NCBI GenBank assembly: GCA_030761205.1
Contig: JAULJL010000021.1
Location: 11,575,160-11,639,159 of the forward strand
DNA length: 64,000 bases
Reading direction: 5' to 3'
DNA from: Fremontodendron californicum
Lineage: Eukaryota; Streptophyta; Magnoliopsida; Malvales; Malvaceae
In this document: piece by piece, positions 21,847 to 33,807 of the stretch
Position numbering within the stretch: position 1 is the stretch's first letter
Layout of the letters: each line of letters begins with the position of its first letter
The notes under the pieces: generated by a model
Databases searched by the model: none
Told to the model about the DNA's origin: nothing
Seen by the model: the letters and a program-made list of their open reading frames with translations, nothing else
Program-made: the position numbers and the translations under genes

Positions 21847-24299
21847 TGTAACAACCGAGGTTACGTATAATCATGTAAAGTTAAATCCCGAAAATTTTTA
21901 AGGACAAACTTGGAAATTTGTAAGAAGTTATAAGTGAAGGAAATAAAAGAAGAAAGGATCAAAATGAACATATTAAAAAAGTTTAGGGGCTAAATGGTTA
22001 TTTATAAAAAGTTGAGGGACTAATATGCAATTATCCCAAAAACCAAATAAAATATCACTTATCTTCATCTTTCTCTCCCGAAAACACTAGAATTCTGCTT
22101 CTCTTCTTCAAGTGGCAGCCGGCCACTCCCATCCTCTCTCTCTCTCAAATTTCTCTTCAAGTATTCCACCATAATCTCAACAACAATTACATCCAAGGTT
22201 AGTTTCTTGATAAATTCTTCATTTTCTTTAGATATTCTACTTAAGCATGCTAAGATCTTTGCTCCATAAACATGTTAAGGTCTGAAATCCATCTACTAAG
22301 TATGAATTTTACTCATTTTTGGTATGTATTAAAAGGATTTGAAAGCATGAACAAGAAAATGGAAAGAAAAAGCAAAACAGGGGAATCTGAGCATGCTTGC
22401 TGTTCGGATTTTCTGGGTTCGGCACAGTTGGGTTAATATTTGTTTGATATTTTTCCTAGAAACTAGACTTCAATACGAGAATTTTGGTTTTTGAATCACC
22501 CAAAACCGATAGGCGGTTAAAAAGATAAAATTCGGTGAAGTTGGCTGTTCAGTGTGACCCCTGTTTCAGCATAGTTTCGGGTTTTATCAATTTGATCAAG
22601 ATTTTGTTCTAATTGTTTAAGTTAGTTCTTTTCTTCATAAATTAGACTTATTGGTACCAAAATCAAGTTATGATTTTCTAATCTAACTGTATATTAAAGA
22701 ATTTATTGCTTAAGAGAAATATAGTACTATTGATGGTTATGGATTATGAAAATCTCTAAGGCATGGAATACTAGAAAGGAATTTGATAAGGACATGAATA
22801 TGGAGTTGAATATTTGGGGAAAATGATTATGGAAATGATATTAAAAATTTGGGATATGTTGTTTTGAGTATGAGGAATTAGTATTGACCTTGAGGGAAGA
22901 TTATGAGACTTAAGTTGCATTCAAAATTGTGTAATGCTTTGAGCATGTATAGATACTAATTATTGTTAATCTCTAGGCCACGTAGATCCGACGTCACCTA
23001 TGGATCCCGAAGTTTCAGGTCGAGGTGTACAGTGAGATCATCTCAAGGATTGTGAGTAGACGACAACTATAGTTATTTGAAATTTCTTTAATTATAATTA
23101 TATATATATTTTTTAGCATATATATTTATTTTACGTATTAAAGGTATATACGATATTTAATCATATGAATTGATTTGTTATTAAAGTAGTTTTATTTCAA
23201 GAAATATTATATCGAGTAAGTTGGTTGATTTTATGAAATATGATTTTACATAGAATTTGACGTACATGGTTTTGGCTCCACCTGACTTAATGTATGAGAT
23301 TATTTCCTTGACCGGAATACGGGAGCTGCGTGCTACGCCTTTGTGGCGGGAGCCACCTCCAGAGTCCCCATTCCGTGATATTAGACCGGAATACCGGAGC
23401 TGCGTGCTACGCCTTTGTGGCGGGAGCCACCTCCAGAGTCCCTATTCCGTGATATTATACTGGGGTATGGGAGCTGCGTGCTACGCCTTTGTGGTGGGAG
23501 CCACCTCCAGAGTCCCTATCCCATTATATTTGCCTTTTTGGGGGCACATCATAGTGACACATATGCCTTTGGGGCGTCCTATGGTGGTATTGGCCTTTGG
23601 GGCCGGCTACTAGTATGCCTACATGGATATTGCTTGGTTATTTCATGGATGTACTCTTATGCAGGACAGAAAGTTGGAGCCCAATTATACGGAACTTGAT
23701 TTACTTTACAGATTTTATTCATTGATTAATATTATAATATTGTTATACATTTGAAAACTTTGCTACGTCTTTGAATTACTCATTATGATTTTATTATTAT
23801 TTATTTTGAAAATGTCTATTATGTTTTAAAGGATTATAATCATAGTTTTCAAATGTTTTAAAAGTTGTTTACTCACTGAGATATTCATATATCTCACCAT
23901 TTCATATTCTCATTTTCAGGTGATAGTTAGGTGTTGGGATTGCAACCTTCCTCTATTCTCTGCTTCAAATAGTATTGTGACGTGGTGGGCATCATAGTAA
24001 AAATTTATTGAAGTCTTGATCTTTTGATGTTTTTATCTAGTAAACCTTGCTGAGATAGGTTTACTTTTGGATATATTGTATATATTTGAAGATATGAGAC
24101 AATAGATCAATATGTTTTGATTTGAGCATAAATTGATCATGGAAATTTTTTTGAATATATATGGATATATGTGATAATAGTATTGAGGAATATTGCTGGT
24201 TGAGGATATGAATTGAGTGTTATTTGCAGGAGGATTATCGTTGAGATAGAAAGGAAACTTTGCCGGATTTTAGGTAGATTATCTGGACAGGGTGTTACA
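21847..24299 (+). repeat. 5' LTR of the nested chromovirus
   Basis: 2453 bp, almost identical to 27456-29907. It contains three tandem copies of a unit of about 73 bp starting at 23321 (GGAGCTGCGTGCTACGCC) and a CT-rich stretch CATCCTCTCTCTCTCTCAAA near 22130. Small open frames within it (23257-23699) are products of the tandem units, not genes. Confidence 0.92.
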
Positions 24300-24393
24300 A
24301 TTTGGTATCAGAGCAAGGTTATAGGTCCTGTAGACTTAGGAATTGTTTGTTGAAGTATTAAAATATTGTCACTTGTGTAAAAAATCAGACACG

Positions 24394-25080
24394 ATGCCAC
24401 CACGTCGAAGATGAAGGCCTAGAATCAATCCCCTACCCCAAAATAAGGATAGGAATAGAAATAAGAATACTGATGAGCAAATTAGAGAACAAGCTTTAGT
24501 TGCTGGTTCATCTTCTGTTGCTGCACCCTCAACAGCACCCCCAACAGCTAATCTTAATTTAGCTAAGGCAGTTGCGGCCTTGGGAAGAGTAATTCCCGCT
24601 TTGACTGCCCCTACTAAAAAGGGGATAGTTGATTACTGTAAAGGTCTTAAGAATATGGGTTGCAAGATTTTAACGGGCTCTTTGGAATCAGATTTAGCAT
24701 GGTCATGGCTACAAAAATTTGAGACTACTTCCATTACTTTTCAGATTCCCGAGCCTATGAGGTTACCATGTGCGGTGCAATTTTTGGAGGATCATGCACA
24801 CACATGGTGGAAAACTACAGTGTAAAGGTATGTTGGACGTCCTGTCATAACCTGGGCAGGTTTTCGAAGAGAGTTTGAAGAAAAATACTATTCTCGGGCC
24901 TTGCGGGAAAAGAAATGGACTGAGTTTATGAATTTAAAATAGGGTGGTATGTCAGTAGCAGAGTACGAGCAAAAATTCAGTGAACTATCAGAATTTGCTC
25001 TATCGATAGTAGCCAACGATGCTGATAGATGCAAGAAATTCCAAGATAGGCTACATGTTAGTATTCGAGATAGGTTGACA
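24394..25080 (+). pseudogene. Chromovirus gag fragment
   Basis: It starts MPPRRR at 24394, 91 bp after the primer-binding site. Recognisable capsid segments are SWLQKFETTSITFQIPE, VQFLEDHAHTWW, FRREFEEKYYSRALREKK and YEQKFSELSEFA, ending in DRLHVSIRDRLT. In-frame stops at about 24412, 24823 and 24940 inactivate it. After 25080 it is joined directly to reverse-transcriptase sequence, so the zinc knuckle and protease are absent. Confidence 0.85.
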
Positions 25081-27420
25081 ACCCTACTTAGATAAGTTTG
25101 TTATTGTTTTCATCAATGACATCCTAGTTTATTCCAGGAATAAGGATGATCATGTAAGTTATTTGAGAACGGTGTTGCAGACTATGCGTGAAAAGCAACT
25201 TTATGCTAAATTTTCCAAGTGTGAAATCTAAGAAAGGGATTTTTGTGGATCCACAAAAGATAGAAGCTGTAGTTGCTTGGGAAAGACCCACTAATGTCAC
25301 AAAAATTAGGAGCTTTCTCGGATTGGCAAGGTACTATCGAAGATTCGTGGAAGGATTTTCCATGATTGCCTCTCCTTTGTCAAAACTAACAAGGAAGCAT
25401 GCTAAGTTTGAGTGGACTGACAAATGTGAGCAAGCTTTCCAAGAGCTCAAGTGTATATTGACCACAGCACCAGTTCTTACACTACCATCAAGGACTGGAA
25501 GCTTTATGGTATACAGTGATGCCTCGAGGCGAGGTTTGGGTTGCATTTTGATGCAACATGGGAAGGTGATAGCTTATACTTCTCGGAAACTGAAACAGCA
25601 TGAGCAAAACTATCCCACTCATGATTTGGAGTTGGCGGCAGTGGTGTTTGCACTAAAAATTTGGAGGCATTATTTATTTGGAGAAAAATGTACAATCTAC
25701 ACTGATCATAAGAGTCTGAAATATCTGATGGATCAGAAAGAATTAAATTTGAGGCAAAGGAGATGGTTTGAATTGATAAAAGATTATGACTGTGTAATTG
25801 ACTACCACCAAAGAAAGGCCAATGTAGTGGCCGATGCTCTTAGTAGAAAGTCTTCTAGTTCTCTTGCTCATATCCGAGCAATTCAGAAACCCTTACAAAA
25901 TGAGTTGAAGTCTTTACCTTTAGAATTGATGATTGATGAGAATAATCTCCTGATAGCCCACTTGAAGGTTAAACCGATTCATATTGATTGGATACGTGAA
26001 GCACAAAATAATGACCCTATGTTGGTAAAGTTAAAGCAAGAAGTAAATGATGGTGTGAGGACTGACTTTCAAATAAAAGATGAGGATGTATTGATAATGA
26101 AAAATAGGCTTTGTGTGCCTCAGGATGAAGAACTCCGGAAGGTGATTTTGGAGGAAGCTCATAATGCACCATACGCGTTACATCCTGGTAGTGTGAAGAT
26201 GTATCGAACCTTAAGAGAACATTATTGGTGGCAAGATATGAAACAGGACATAGCTGAGTTTGTTTCTAGATGCTTGGTATGCCAACAAATTAAAGCCGAG
26301 CATCAAAAACCTTCTGGGAAATTGAACCCTCTACCTATTCCTCAATGGAAGTGGGAAGATATTGCTATGGATTTCGTTTCGGGATTACCAAGAACACAGT
26401 CTGGTTATGATAGTATTTGGGTGATTGTTGATCATTTGACAAAATCAGCTCACTTTTTGCCAGTCAAGAAGACTTTTTCCATGGAAAGATTGGCTAAACT
26501 TTATGTGAACGAAATTGTTAGGCTACATGGTGCCCCAGTATCGATTGTATCTGATCGAGACCCCCGATTCACATCTCGCTTCTGGCCAAGTTTGCAGAAT
26601 GCTATGGGTACTAAACTCAAGTTCAGTACTGCTTTTCATCCCCAGACGGATGGACAATCTGAACGGACAATTCAAATTTTGGAAGATATGCTCAGATCTT
26701 GTATTATGGAATTCAAAGGAAATTGGGATGAACACTTGCCTCTAGCAGAGTTTGCGTATAACAATAGTTATCAGTCCAGCATCGACATGGCTCCGTTTGA
26801 AGCTTTGTATGGAAGGAAGTGCAGAACTCCGGTGTGTTGGGATGATACAGATGAAAGGAAATTACTAGGTCCAGAAATTGTTATGATGACTGCAAACAAA
26901 GTTAAGGTAATTCGAAAAAAAGATAAAAATAGCTCAAGATTGACAAAAGATCTATGCAGATAATCGGAGAAAAGATTTAGAGTTTGAAGTTGGTGATATG
27001 ATATTTTTGAAAGTGACTCCTTGGAAGGGAGTAATCCGGTTTGGAAGACGAGGAAAGTTGGGTCCTCGATATATAGGGCCGTATGAGATCATTGAACGGA
27101 TTGGCCCAGTTGCTTGTAGATTGTCCTTACCAGAAGAATTGTCATGAATTCATAATGTGTTCCATGTTTCTATGCTCCGAAAGTACATTTTCGATTCTTC
27201 ACATATATTGAAGGACTTGCCTATGGAAATTGAGGAAAATTTAACTTATGAAGAGCAGCCGGTTGAGATTTTGGATAGAAAGGACCAAGTTCTAAGGACT
27301 AAGACTATTCCATTAGTGAAAGTTCTTTGGAGGAATCATTCATATGAAGAAGCTATATGGGAAAGGGACGAAGATATGCGGACTCAATATTCTCACTTGT
27401 TCAATCAAGTTGGTAAGTAA
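25081..27420 (+). pseudogene. Chromovirus pol fragment: RT C-terminus, RNase H, integrase, chromodomain
   Basis: 25100-25200 encodes DKFVIVFINDILVYSRNKDD, the catalytic region of reverse transcriptase, where the usual IDD reads IND. A short deletion with frame change near 25226 leads into a 591-codon open frame (25188-26963). RNase H (VYSDAS, DLELAAVVFALK, YTDHKSLKYL, VVADALSRK) keeps its acidic residues. Integrase follows with its zinc finger (H, H, C, C between HPGSVKMYR and CLVCQQIK) and catalytic D, D, E (IAMDFVSG, IVSDRDPRF, DGQSERTIQ). A frameshift near 26910 and a TGA at 27145 precede the chromodomain-like tail (FHVSMLRKY to KVLWRNHSYEEAIWE). It cannot make an active polyprotein. Confidence 0.92.
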
Positions 27421-27455
27421 ATTTCGAGGACGAAATTTTTCTAAGGGGGGTAAGT

Positions 27456-29907
27456 TGTAACAACCGAGGTTACGTATAATCATGTAAAGTTAAATCCCGA
27501 AAATTTTTAAGGACAAACTTGGAAATTTGTAAGAAGTTATAAGTGAAGGAAATAAAAGAAGAAAGGATCAAAATGAACATATTAAAAAAGTTTAGGGGCT
27601 AAATGGTTATTTATAAAAAGTTGAGGGACTAATATGCAATTATCCCAAAAACCAAATAAAATATCACTTATCTTCATCTTTCTCTCCCGAAAACACTAGA
27701 ATTCTGCTTCTCTTCTTCAAGTGGCAGCCGGCCACTCCCATCCTCTCTCTCTCTCAAATTTCTCTTCAAGTATTCCACCATAATCTCAACAACAATTACA
27801 TCCAAGGTTAGTTTCTTGATAAATTCTTCATTTTCTTTAGATATTCTACTTAAGCATGCTAAGATCTTTGCTCCATAAACATGTTAAGGTCTGAAATCCA
27901 TCTACTAAGTATGAATTTTACTCATTTTTGGTATGTATTAAAAGGATTTGAAAGCATGAACAAGAAAATGGAAAGAAAAAGCAAAACAGGGGAATCTGAG
28001 CATGCTTGCTGTTCGGATTTTCTGGGTTCGGCACAGTTGGGTTAATATTTGTTTGATATTTTTCCTAGAAACTAGACTTCAATACGAGAATTTTGGTTTT
28101 TGAATCACCCAAAACCGATAGGCGGTTAAAAAGATAAAATTCGGTGAAGTTGGCTGTTCAGTGTGACCCCTGTTTCAGCATAGTTTCGGGTTTTATCAAA
28201 TTTGATCAAGATTTTGTTCTAATTGTCTAAGTTAGTTATTTTCTTCATAAATTAGACTTATTGGTACCAAAATCAAGTTATGATTTTCTAATCTAACTTG
28301 ATATTAAAGAATTTATTGCTTAAGAGAAATATAGTACTATTGATGGTTATGGATTATGAAAATCTCTAAGGCATGGAATACTAGAAAGGAATTTGATAAG
28401 GACATGAATATGGAGTTGAATATTTGGGGAAAATGATTATGGAAATGATATTAAAAATTTGGGATATGTTGTTTTGAGTATGAGGAATTAGTATTGACCT
28501 TGAGGGAAGATTATGAGACTTAAGTTGCATTCAAAATTGTGTAATGCTTTGAGCATGTATAGATACTAATTATTGTTAATCTCTAGGCCACGTAGATCCG
28601 ACGTCACCTATGGATCCCGAAGTTTCAGGTCGAGGTGTACAGTGAGATCATCTCAAGGATTGTGAGTAGACGACAACTATAGTTATTTGAAATTTCTTTA
28701 ATTATAATTATATATATATTTTTTAGCATATATATTTATTTTACGTATTAAAGGTATATACGATATTTAATCATATGAATTGATTTGTTATTAAAGTAGT
28801 TTTATTTCAAGAAATATTATATCGAGTAAGTTGGTTGATTTTATGAAATATGATTTTACATAGAATTTGACGTACATGGTTTTGGCTCCACCTGACTTAA
28901 TGTATGAGATTATTTCCTTGACCGGAATACGGGAGCTGCGTGCTACGCCTTTGTGGCGGGAGCCACCTCCAGAGTCCCCATTCCGTGATATTAGACCGGA
29001 ATACCGGAGCTGCGTGCTACGCCTTTGTGGCGGGAGCCACCTCCAGAGTCCCTATTCCGTGATATTATACTGGGTATGGGAGCTGCGTGCTACGCCTTTG
29101 TGGTGGGAGCCATCTCCAGAGTCCCTATCCCATTATATTTGCCTTTTGGGGGCACATCATAGTGACACATATGCCTTTGGGGCGTCCTATGGTGGTATTG
29201 GCCTTTGGGGCCGGCTACTAGTATGCCTACATGGATATTGCTTGGTTATTTCATGGATGTACTCTTATGCAGGACAGAAAGTTGGAGCCCAATTATACGG
29301 AACTTGATTTACTTTACAGATTTTATTCATTGATTAATATTATAATATTGTTATACATTTGAAAACTTTGCTACGTCTTTGAATTACTCATTATGATTTT
29401 ATTATTATTTATTTTGAAAATGTCTATTATGTTTTAAAGGATTATAATCATAGTTTTCAAATGTTTTAAAAGTTGTTTACTCACTGAGATATTCATATAT
29501 CTCACCATTTCATATTCTCATTTTCAGGTGATAGTTAGGTGTTGGGATTGCAACCTTCCTCTATTCTCTGCTTCAAATAGTATTGTGACGTGGTGGGCAT
29601 CATAGTAAAAATTTATTGAAGTCTTGATCTTTTGATGTTTTTATCTAGTAAACCTTGCTGAGATAGGTTTACTTTTGGATATATTGTATATATTTGAAGA
29701 TATGAGACAATAGATCAATATGTTTTGATTTGAGCATAAATTGATCATGGAATTTTTTTTGAATATATATGGATATATGTGATAATAGTATTGAGGAATA
29801 TTGCTGGTTGAGGATATGAATTGAGTGTTATTTGCAGGAGGATTATCGTTGAGATAGAAAGGAAACTTTGCCGGATTTTAGGTAGATTATCTGGACAGGG
29901 TGTTACA
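27456..29907 (+). repeat. 3' LTR of the nested chromovirus
   Basis: 2452 bp, nearly identical to 21847-24299. The differences are single-base changes and one-base indels in G- or T-runs, for example TACTGGGTATG here against TACTGGGGTATG in the 5' copy. The coordinates of the two copies are offset by 5609 over their first part. Confidence 0.93.
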
Positions 29908-30770
29908 TCCAGTCTATCCACCATCACTTTTTCCTCAGCGCCTTCAAAAGAATAAGCTTGACAAGCAGTTTCAGAAGTTTCTTGAGGTATTCAAAAAGCT
30001 CCATATTAATATCCCTTTTGCTAAAGCTTTAGAACAAATGCCTAAGTATGTCAAGTTTAAGAAAGAAATTTTGTCTAAGAAGAGGAAATTGTATGAGATT
30101 GAGACAATTGCACTTACTGAAAAGTGCAGTGCTATTCTTCAAAAGAAACTCCCACCCAAACTCAAAGATCCGGGATGCTTTGCCATTCCATGCGCTATTG
30201 GTGATAAATTTTTTGGTAAAGCTTTGTGTGATTTGAGGGTGAGTATCAATTTAATGTCTCTTTCTATTTATCGCAAGCTTGGTTTGGGAGAAATAAAGCC
30301 CACTACAGTGATGTTGCAACTTGCTGATAGATCCATCAAACATCCAAGAGGAATGGTTGAAGATGTGCTAGTCAAGGTTGACAAATTCTTCTTTCCTGCT
30401 GATTTCATTGTGCTTGACATGGAGGAGGATAGTGAAATACTCATAATTCTTGGGAGACCATTCTTAGCCACCGGTAGAACTCTCATTGATGTGCGAAAAT
30501 GAGAACTTATCATGAGAGTTCTAGACCAACAAGTAACTTTTAAAGTTTTTAAGGCTATGAAGTTTCCTAACGAATTTGATGAATGTTTCGCAGTCAAAAT
30601 GGTGAGCAGGGATTCCAAAAAAACATTCAATGAAAATTGTTCCACTACACCACTTGAGGCAATTTCATATTCTACTTCCAAGATGCATGGAAGCCACAAT
30701 TTTTTGAATGGAAGGCCTCATAAAGCAAAGAAAAATGGGGGGCAATGGTTCAAGTGGAAGGATGCCGGTT
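29908..30770 (+). pseudogene. Athila gag C-terminus and aspartic protease
   Basis: It continues the host Athila frame after the nested insertion: KLHINIPFAKALEQMPKYVK, LPPKLKDPGCFAIPC, then the protease with ALCDLRVSINLM, YRKLGLGEIKPTTV, LADRSIKHPRGMVEDVLVKV and IILGRPFLATGR. In the active-site motif the Asp is kept but the following Gly is Arg and the Ala is Val, so protease activity is unlikely. A stop at 30500 precedes a further conserved piece (VTFKVFKAMKFPNEFDECF). The expected reverse transcriptase does not follow. Confidence 0.9.
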
Positions 30771-32243
30771 AATGAACAATGAGATAATCAAGCCGATGAC
30801 TATAAATCAAGCTCTTCTTGGGAGGCAACCCAAGTTCTAACCTTTTTAATTTTTCTTTTATTTTAATTTTTAGAGTATTTCTATTATTATTAATTTATTT
30901 TTACTTTGTTTTCTTTTGTAGTGACTACTCACCCAACTTGGACAAGCATGATAAAGTCTAAGAGGAAAACTAAAGCTTCTCCTGCTTTGCTTGCATCGAT
31001 AGGGGAGTTTTCTTGTTCTTACTCTTTTTATTTCTAAACATTGAAGACAATGTTTGTTTTAAGTTTCGAGGTGTGTCTCTTTAGATTTATTTTAGTTTGT
31101 GTGATTGTCTAATTTTATTATTAGGAGTCTAAAAAAATTACATTTTTTTTTTTGTTTTTGCTTGAGATATTTTCCACTTATTATGATGAAATCCTTATCC
31201 AATGATGAATATTAGTTATTGATTTATCGTGATTCTTGGGAAAACATAAGCATGAGAAAATTTTATGTTAAATTCTTCTGTTAGTTTCATGTTAGGATGT
31301 GATTTTCACAAATTGAGCACTTAATCTCTTGCTTAGAATTGCATAGCATATTTAAAGATTGATTATGTTGATGTGAATTGCAATTATGTCTAGAACCTAG
31401 AATTTGTTTGATTATCTCTCAAGGCAAAATCCTAGACAACACTAAGTTGAGGAAGTGGTTTAGGCTATATTTGGATCGTTTGAGCCTTTCGAGCCTACCT
31501 TTATACATTAATATCCTTAGTCTACCTCTTTGAGCTTAATTGATATATCTATTTTCTTTGATTGCCACATCTTTTGGCCTAGTCAACTAAGAAAAACCAT
31601 GATTAACCTTCACTACATAGGCATGTGATGATATTATAGGAAACAATTATGAGCCATGTCGAATTTGGGTGAAGTGGTAAAAAAAAGGATAAAGTGGTGA
31701 AGCAAAAACAAAGTGTATTCAAAGAATAGAGAATGTAATTTGAGGAAAAGACTATGGTTCTCAAAAATCCTGATAAAAATGTAAAGTGTCTATGGGTGAA
31801 CTTAAACCAAAATTTATCCTTTATCATACCTTGACCATAGCCTTACATTACAAGCTTAATAAAGACCTACTTGATCCTTGATGAAGTGTTAGTCTACATT
31901 AGTAGAGAGAGAGATGAAAAGCAAACATATGAGAGTCTAGTACTAATTCGTATTTTTCATTGATATAAACTTATTTGGATTGCATGCATTGATTAGACAA
32001 GAGATTTTACACACACACACTGAAAATACATTCAAGCATGAAGTTTACGGTTGAATTGAATCGTAAATTTGGATTATGTTTATGTTCTAACTTGAATCAT
32101 GATTTTGAGATAACTTTTGAGGAAAATTAAGAAATCATTATTTGAGTGCATTTATATTAAGTGATGTTTTGTGTCAGGTTATTTAGTTAGTTTGGTTAGT
32201 TTTATTTTGCTCGAGGGCTAGCAAAATATTAAGTTTGGAGGTG
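30771..32243 (+). other. Athila 3' untranslated/internal region
   Basis: After the terminal peptide (MTINQALLGRQPKF, stop near 30838) there are 1.4 kb without a conserved frame. This is usual for Athila elements, which have a long stretch between pol and the 3' LTR. It ends in the purine-rich AAGTTTGGAGGTG next to the LTR. The env-like frame of some Athila members is not recognisable. Confidence 0.6.
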
Positions 32244-33766
32244 TGATAACTCTAGAAAATATAGTTATTTTGCCACCATTTAAGCTTTTAAATCGGCTAA
32301 GTCCTTGAGGATCTTATTAGGATTTGATTAGTTTTAGATAATTTTATATTTATTTTAATTATCCATTGTATGTTTAAAAATAGTTATTTAGTTGTTATTT
32401 ATGTGTTTTTATAGGTCTAAGGTGATCTGGAGCTTCGAGGTGCAAAACGACAAAAATCGGTGCATTCCAATGAGCAGGCAGATTCGACTTCCGAAGCTTC
32501 TTTCAAGAAAACCTCAATTTAAAGAATTCAAATGAGAAAAATCCCTTCTTGACTTTTGAAGATGACTTCCATACCTTTCCAACGGTATAAGACGTGTCAA
32601 AATCGGACAAGATTTGCCCAGGAAAAATTGCTAATGAAGTTTGAAAAGCTGACAGGAACTAGTTTGGACAAAATGAGGAGAAAGACCAAGGAGGCAGTAG
32701 CAGTGGCGCCAAAAGCTGGTGCCGTGGTGTCTGGGGTTTGTGAACAGTACCACAAAAACATAATAAGACGTAAAACTTACCTATTTTGCTTGGGAACGAA
32801 GTTTCGGACTCCAAGAGACCTTGGACACTTTAAATAGGACTCTTTTAGGTCAAAATAAAGAGGATTAGATATCAAGAAACCTAATTCTCTATCAAGAAGA
32901 TAGCCACCATCAAATTCTCTCAAGAAAATTGAAAGCTTGAAGATTGAAGACTTAAGAACTGACAACTCTTAGTTTCTTCTTTTCTCTTCTTTATTTTTCT
33001 TGCGTAGTTGAAGATGGTGAAACTATTTGATTATTTGTTTTCATTAATTATAATGAACTATTTTTCTTTTACTAGGATTTCAATGAAACTCAAAACATAG
33101 TTTGAATTTACTTTCTCTCTCTAGCTTGATTTAATGGTTTGTTGAGTTGTTTGTTCATTATTGTTCTTAATGCTTCTAGTTGATTGGCCACCAATTAGAT
33201 TGATTTGTTAACCTAAATATAATTTGAAAAAGGGAGTTTAGTGTTAGACATGGATTGAATGACACATGTTTCATATTCATTTATTAGGATGAACTGATCT
33301 GCAGGTAGGGTAGGAATACACTTACTTGTCATGTGTAACCATTGTTAGAGCCTAAGCTTAATGAGTTCTTCTTTAATTCAATTATCATAGGAATATAGTT
33401 AATTGGTTAAGAAGGATATTTTTATGAGACAATCGGAAGATCTTTAAAAATAAGATAGAACTCTAGGTTAACAACTCATGATCATTAATCAAGTAAATAG
33501 ATAGAGAGAGATTCAAGCGAAGTGTTGAGGAAAGTTGTAATCCTAATCTTTTATTAATTAATTGAATTCATCTTTTTAATTTACTTGCCTTTATTTTTAG
33601 TTTCTTTTAATTAAGTTTGATTATCATCTTTAATTATTTGTTTCGATAAGATTAGGTTGTTTTAATTTTAGTACTTAACAATTTTAGTAGCAATTCCTCG
33701 TGGGTTCAACACTCTACTTTTCATTATATTACTTGTCAACGATACGTGCACTTGCGTGATGTAAAT
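32244..33766 (+). repeat. 3' LTR of the Athila-like element
   Basis: It starts TGATAACTCTAGAAAATATAG and runs to GCGTGATGTAAAT. The 5' copy continues with CCGACAACA, but this copy passes directly into host intron sequence, so about 9 bp of its 3' end appear lost or the boundary was rearranged. It is considerably diverged from 18761-20309, in keeping with an old insertion. Confidence 0.85.
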
Positions 33767-33807
33767 TAAGATAATAGAATTTATGTTTTATATAAAAGAA
33801 AACATAC

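Larger units (their letters stand above)
21847..29907 (+). mobile_element. Young, internally deleted Tekay/Del-type chromovirus (Ty3) nested in Athila
   Basis: The LTRs at 21847-24299 and 27456-29907 both start TGTAACAACCGAGG and end GGGTGTTACA. The exact 5-bp duplication TCCAG lies at 21842-21846 and 29908-29912. The primer-binding site TGGTATCAGAGC (24303) fits initiator-Met tRNA, and a purine tract CTAAGGGGGG precedes the 3' LTR. I noticed only about eight differences in 2.45 kb between the LTRs, so the insertion is recent. Gag runs to about 25080; the zinc knuckle, protease and N-terminal reverse transcriptase are deleted; the rest of pol and a chromodomain-like tail remain. Confidence 0.93.
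18761..33766 (+). mobile_element. Internally deleted Athila-like Ty3 retrotransposon hosting a nested element
   Basis: Order: 5' LTR (18761-20309), primer-binding site near 20316 (TGGCGACGTTGATGGGGA, a worn tRNA-Asp type site), gag (about 20420-21846), nested Tekay/Del element (21847-29907), rest of gag-pro (29908-30770), pol C-terminus, polypurine-rich AAGTTTGGAGGTG just before the 3' LTR, then 3' LTR (32244-33766). Reverse transcriptase, RNase H and integrase are missing: from the post-protease region the frame passes within about 60 bp to a terminal peptide MTINQALLGRQPKF. The element is in the plus orientation, opposite to its host gene, inside the intron 33807-18139. Confidence 0.85.

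Noticed and set aside
23257..23699. Small proteins in the LTRs (also at 28867-29307)
   Set aside because: The frames come from a 73-bp tandem repeat within the LTR and differ between the two near-identical LTRs by one-base indels.
25334..25695. Minus-strand open frames opposite the chromovirus pol
   Set aside because: They are shadows of the conserved RNase H reading frame.
18750..33770. ATTAAG as target duplication of the Athila element
   Set aside because: It occurs on both sides but is 5 bp away from the TG start of the 5' LTR and overlaps the 3' LTR end, so I note it only as a possibility.
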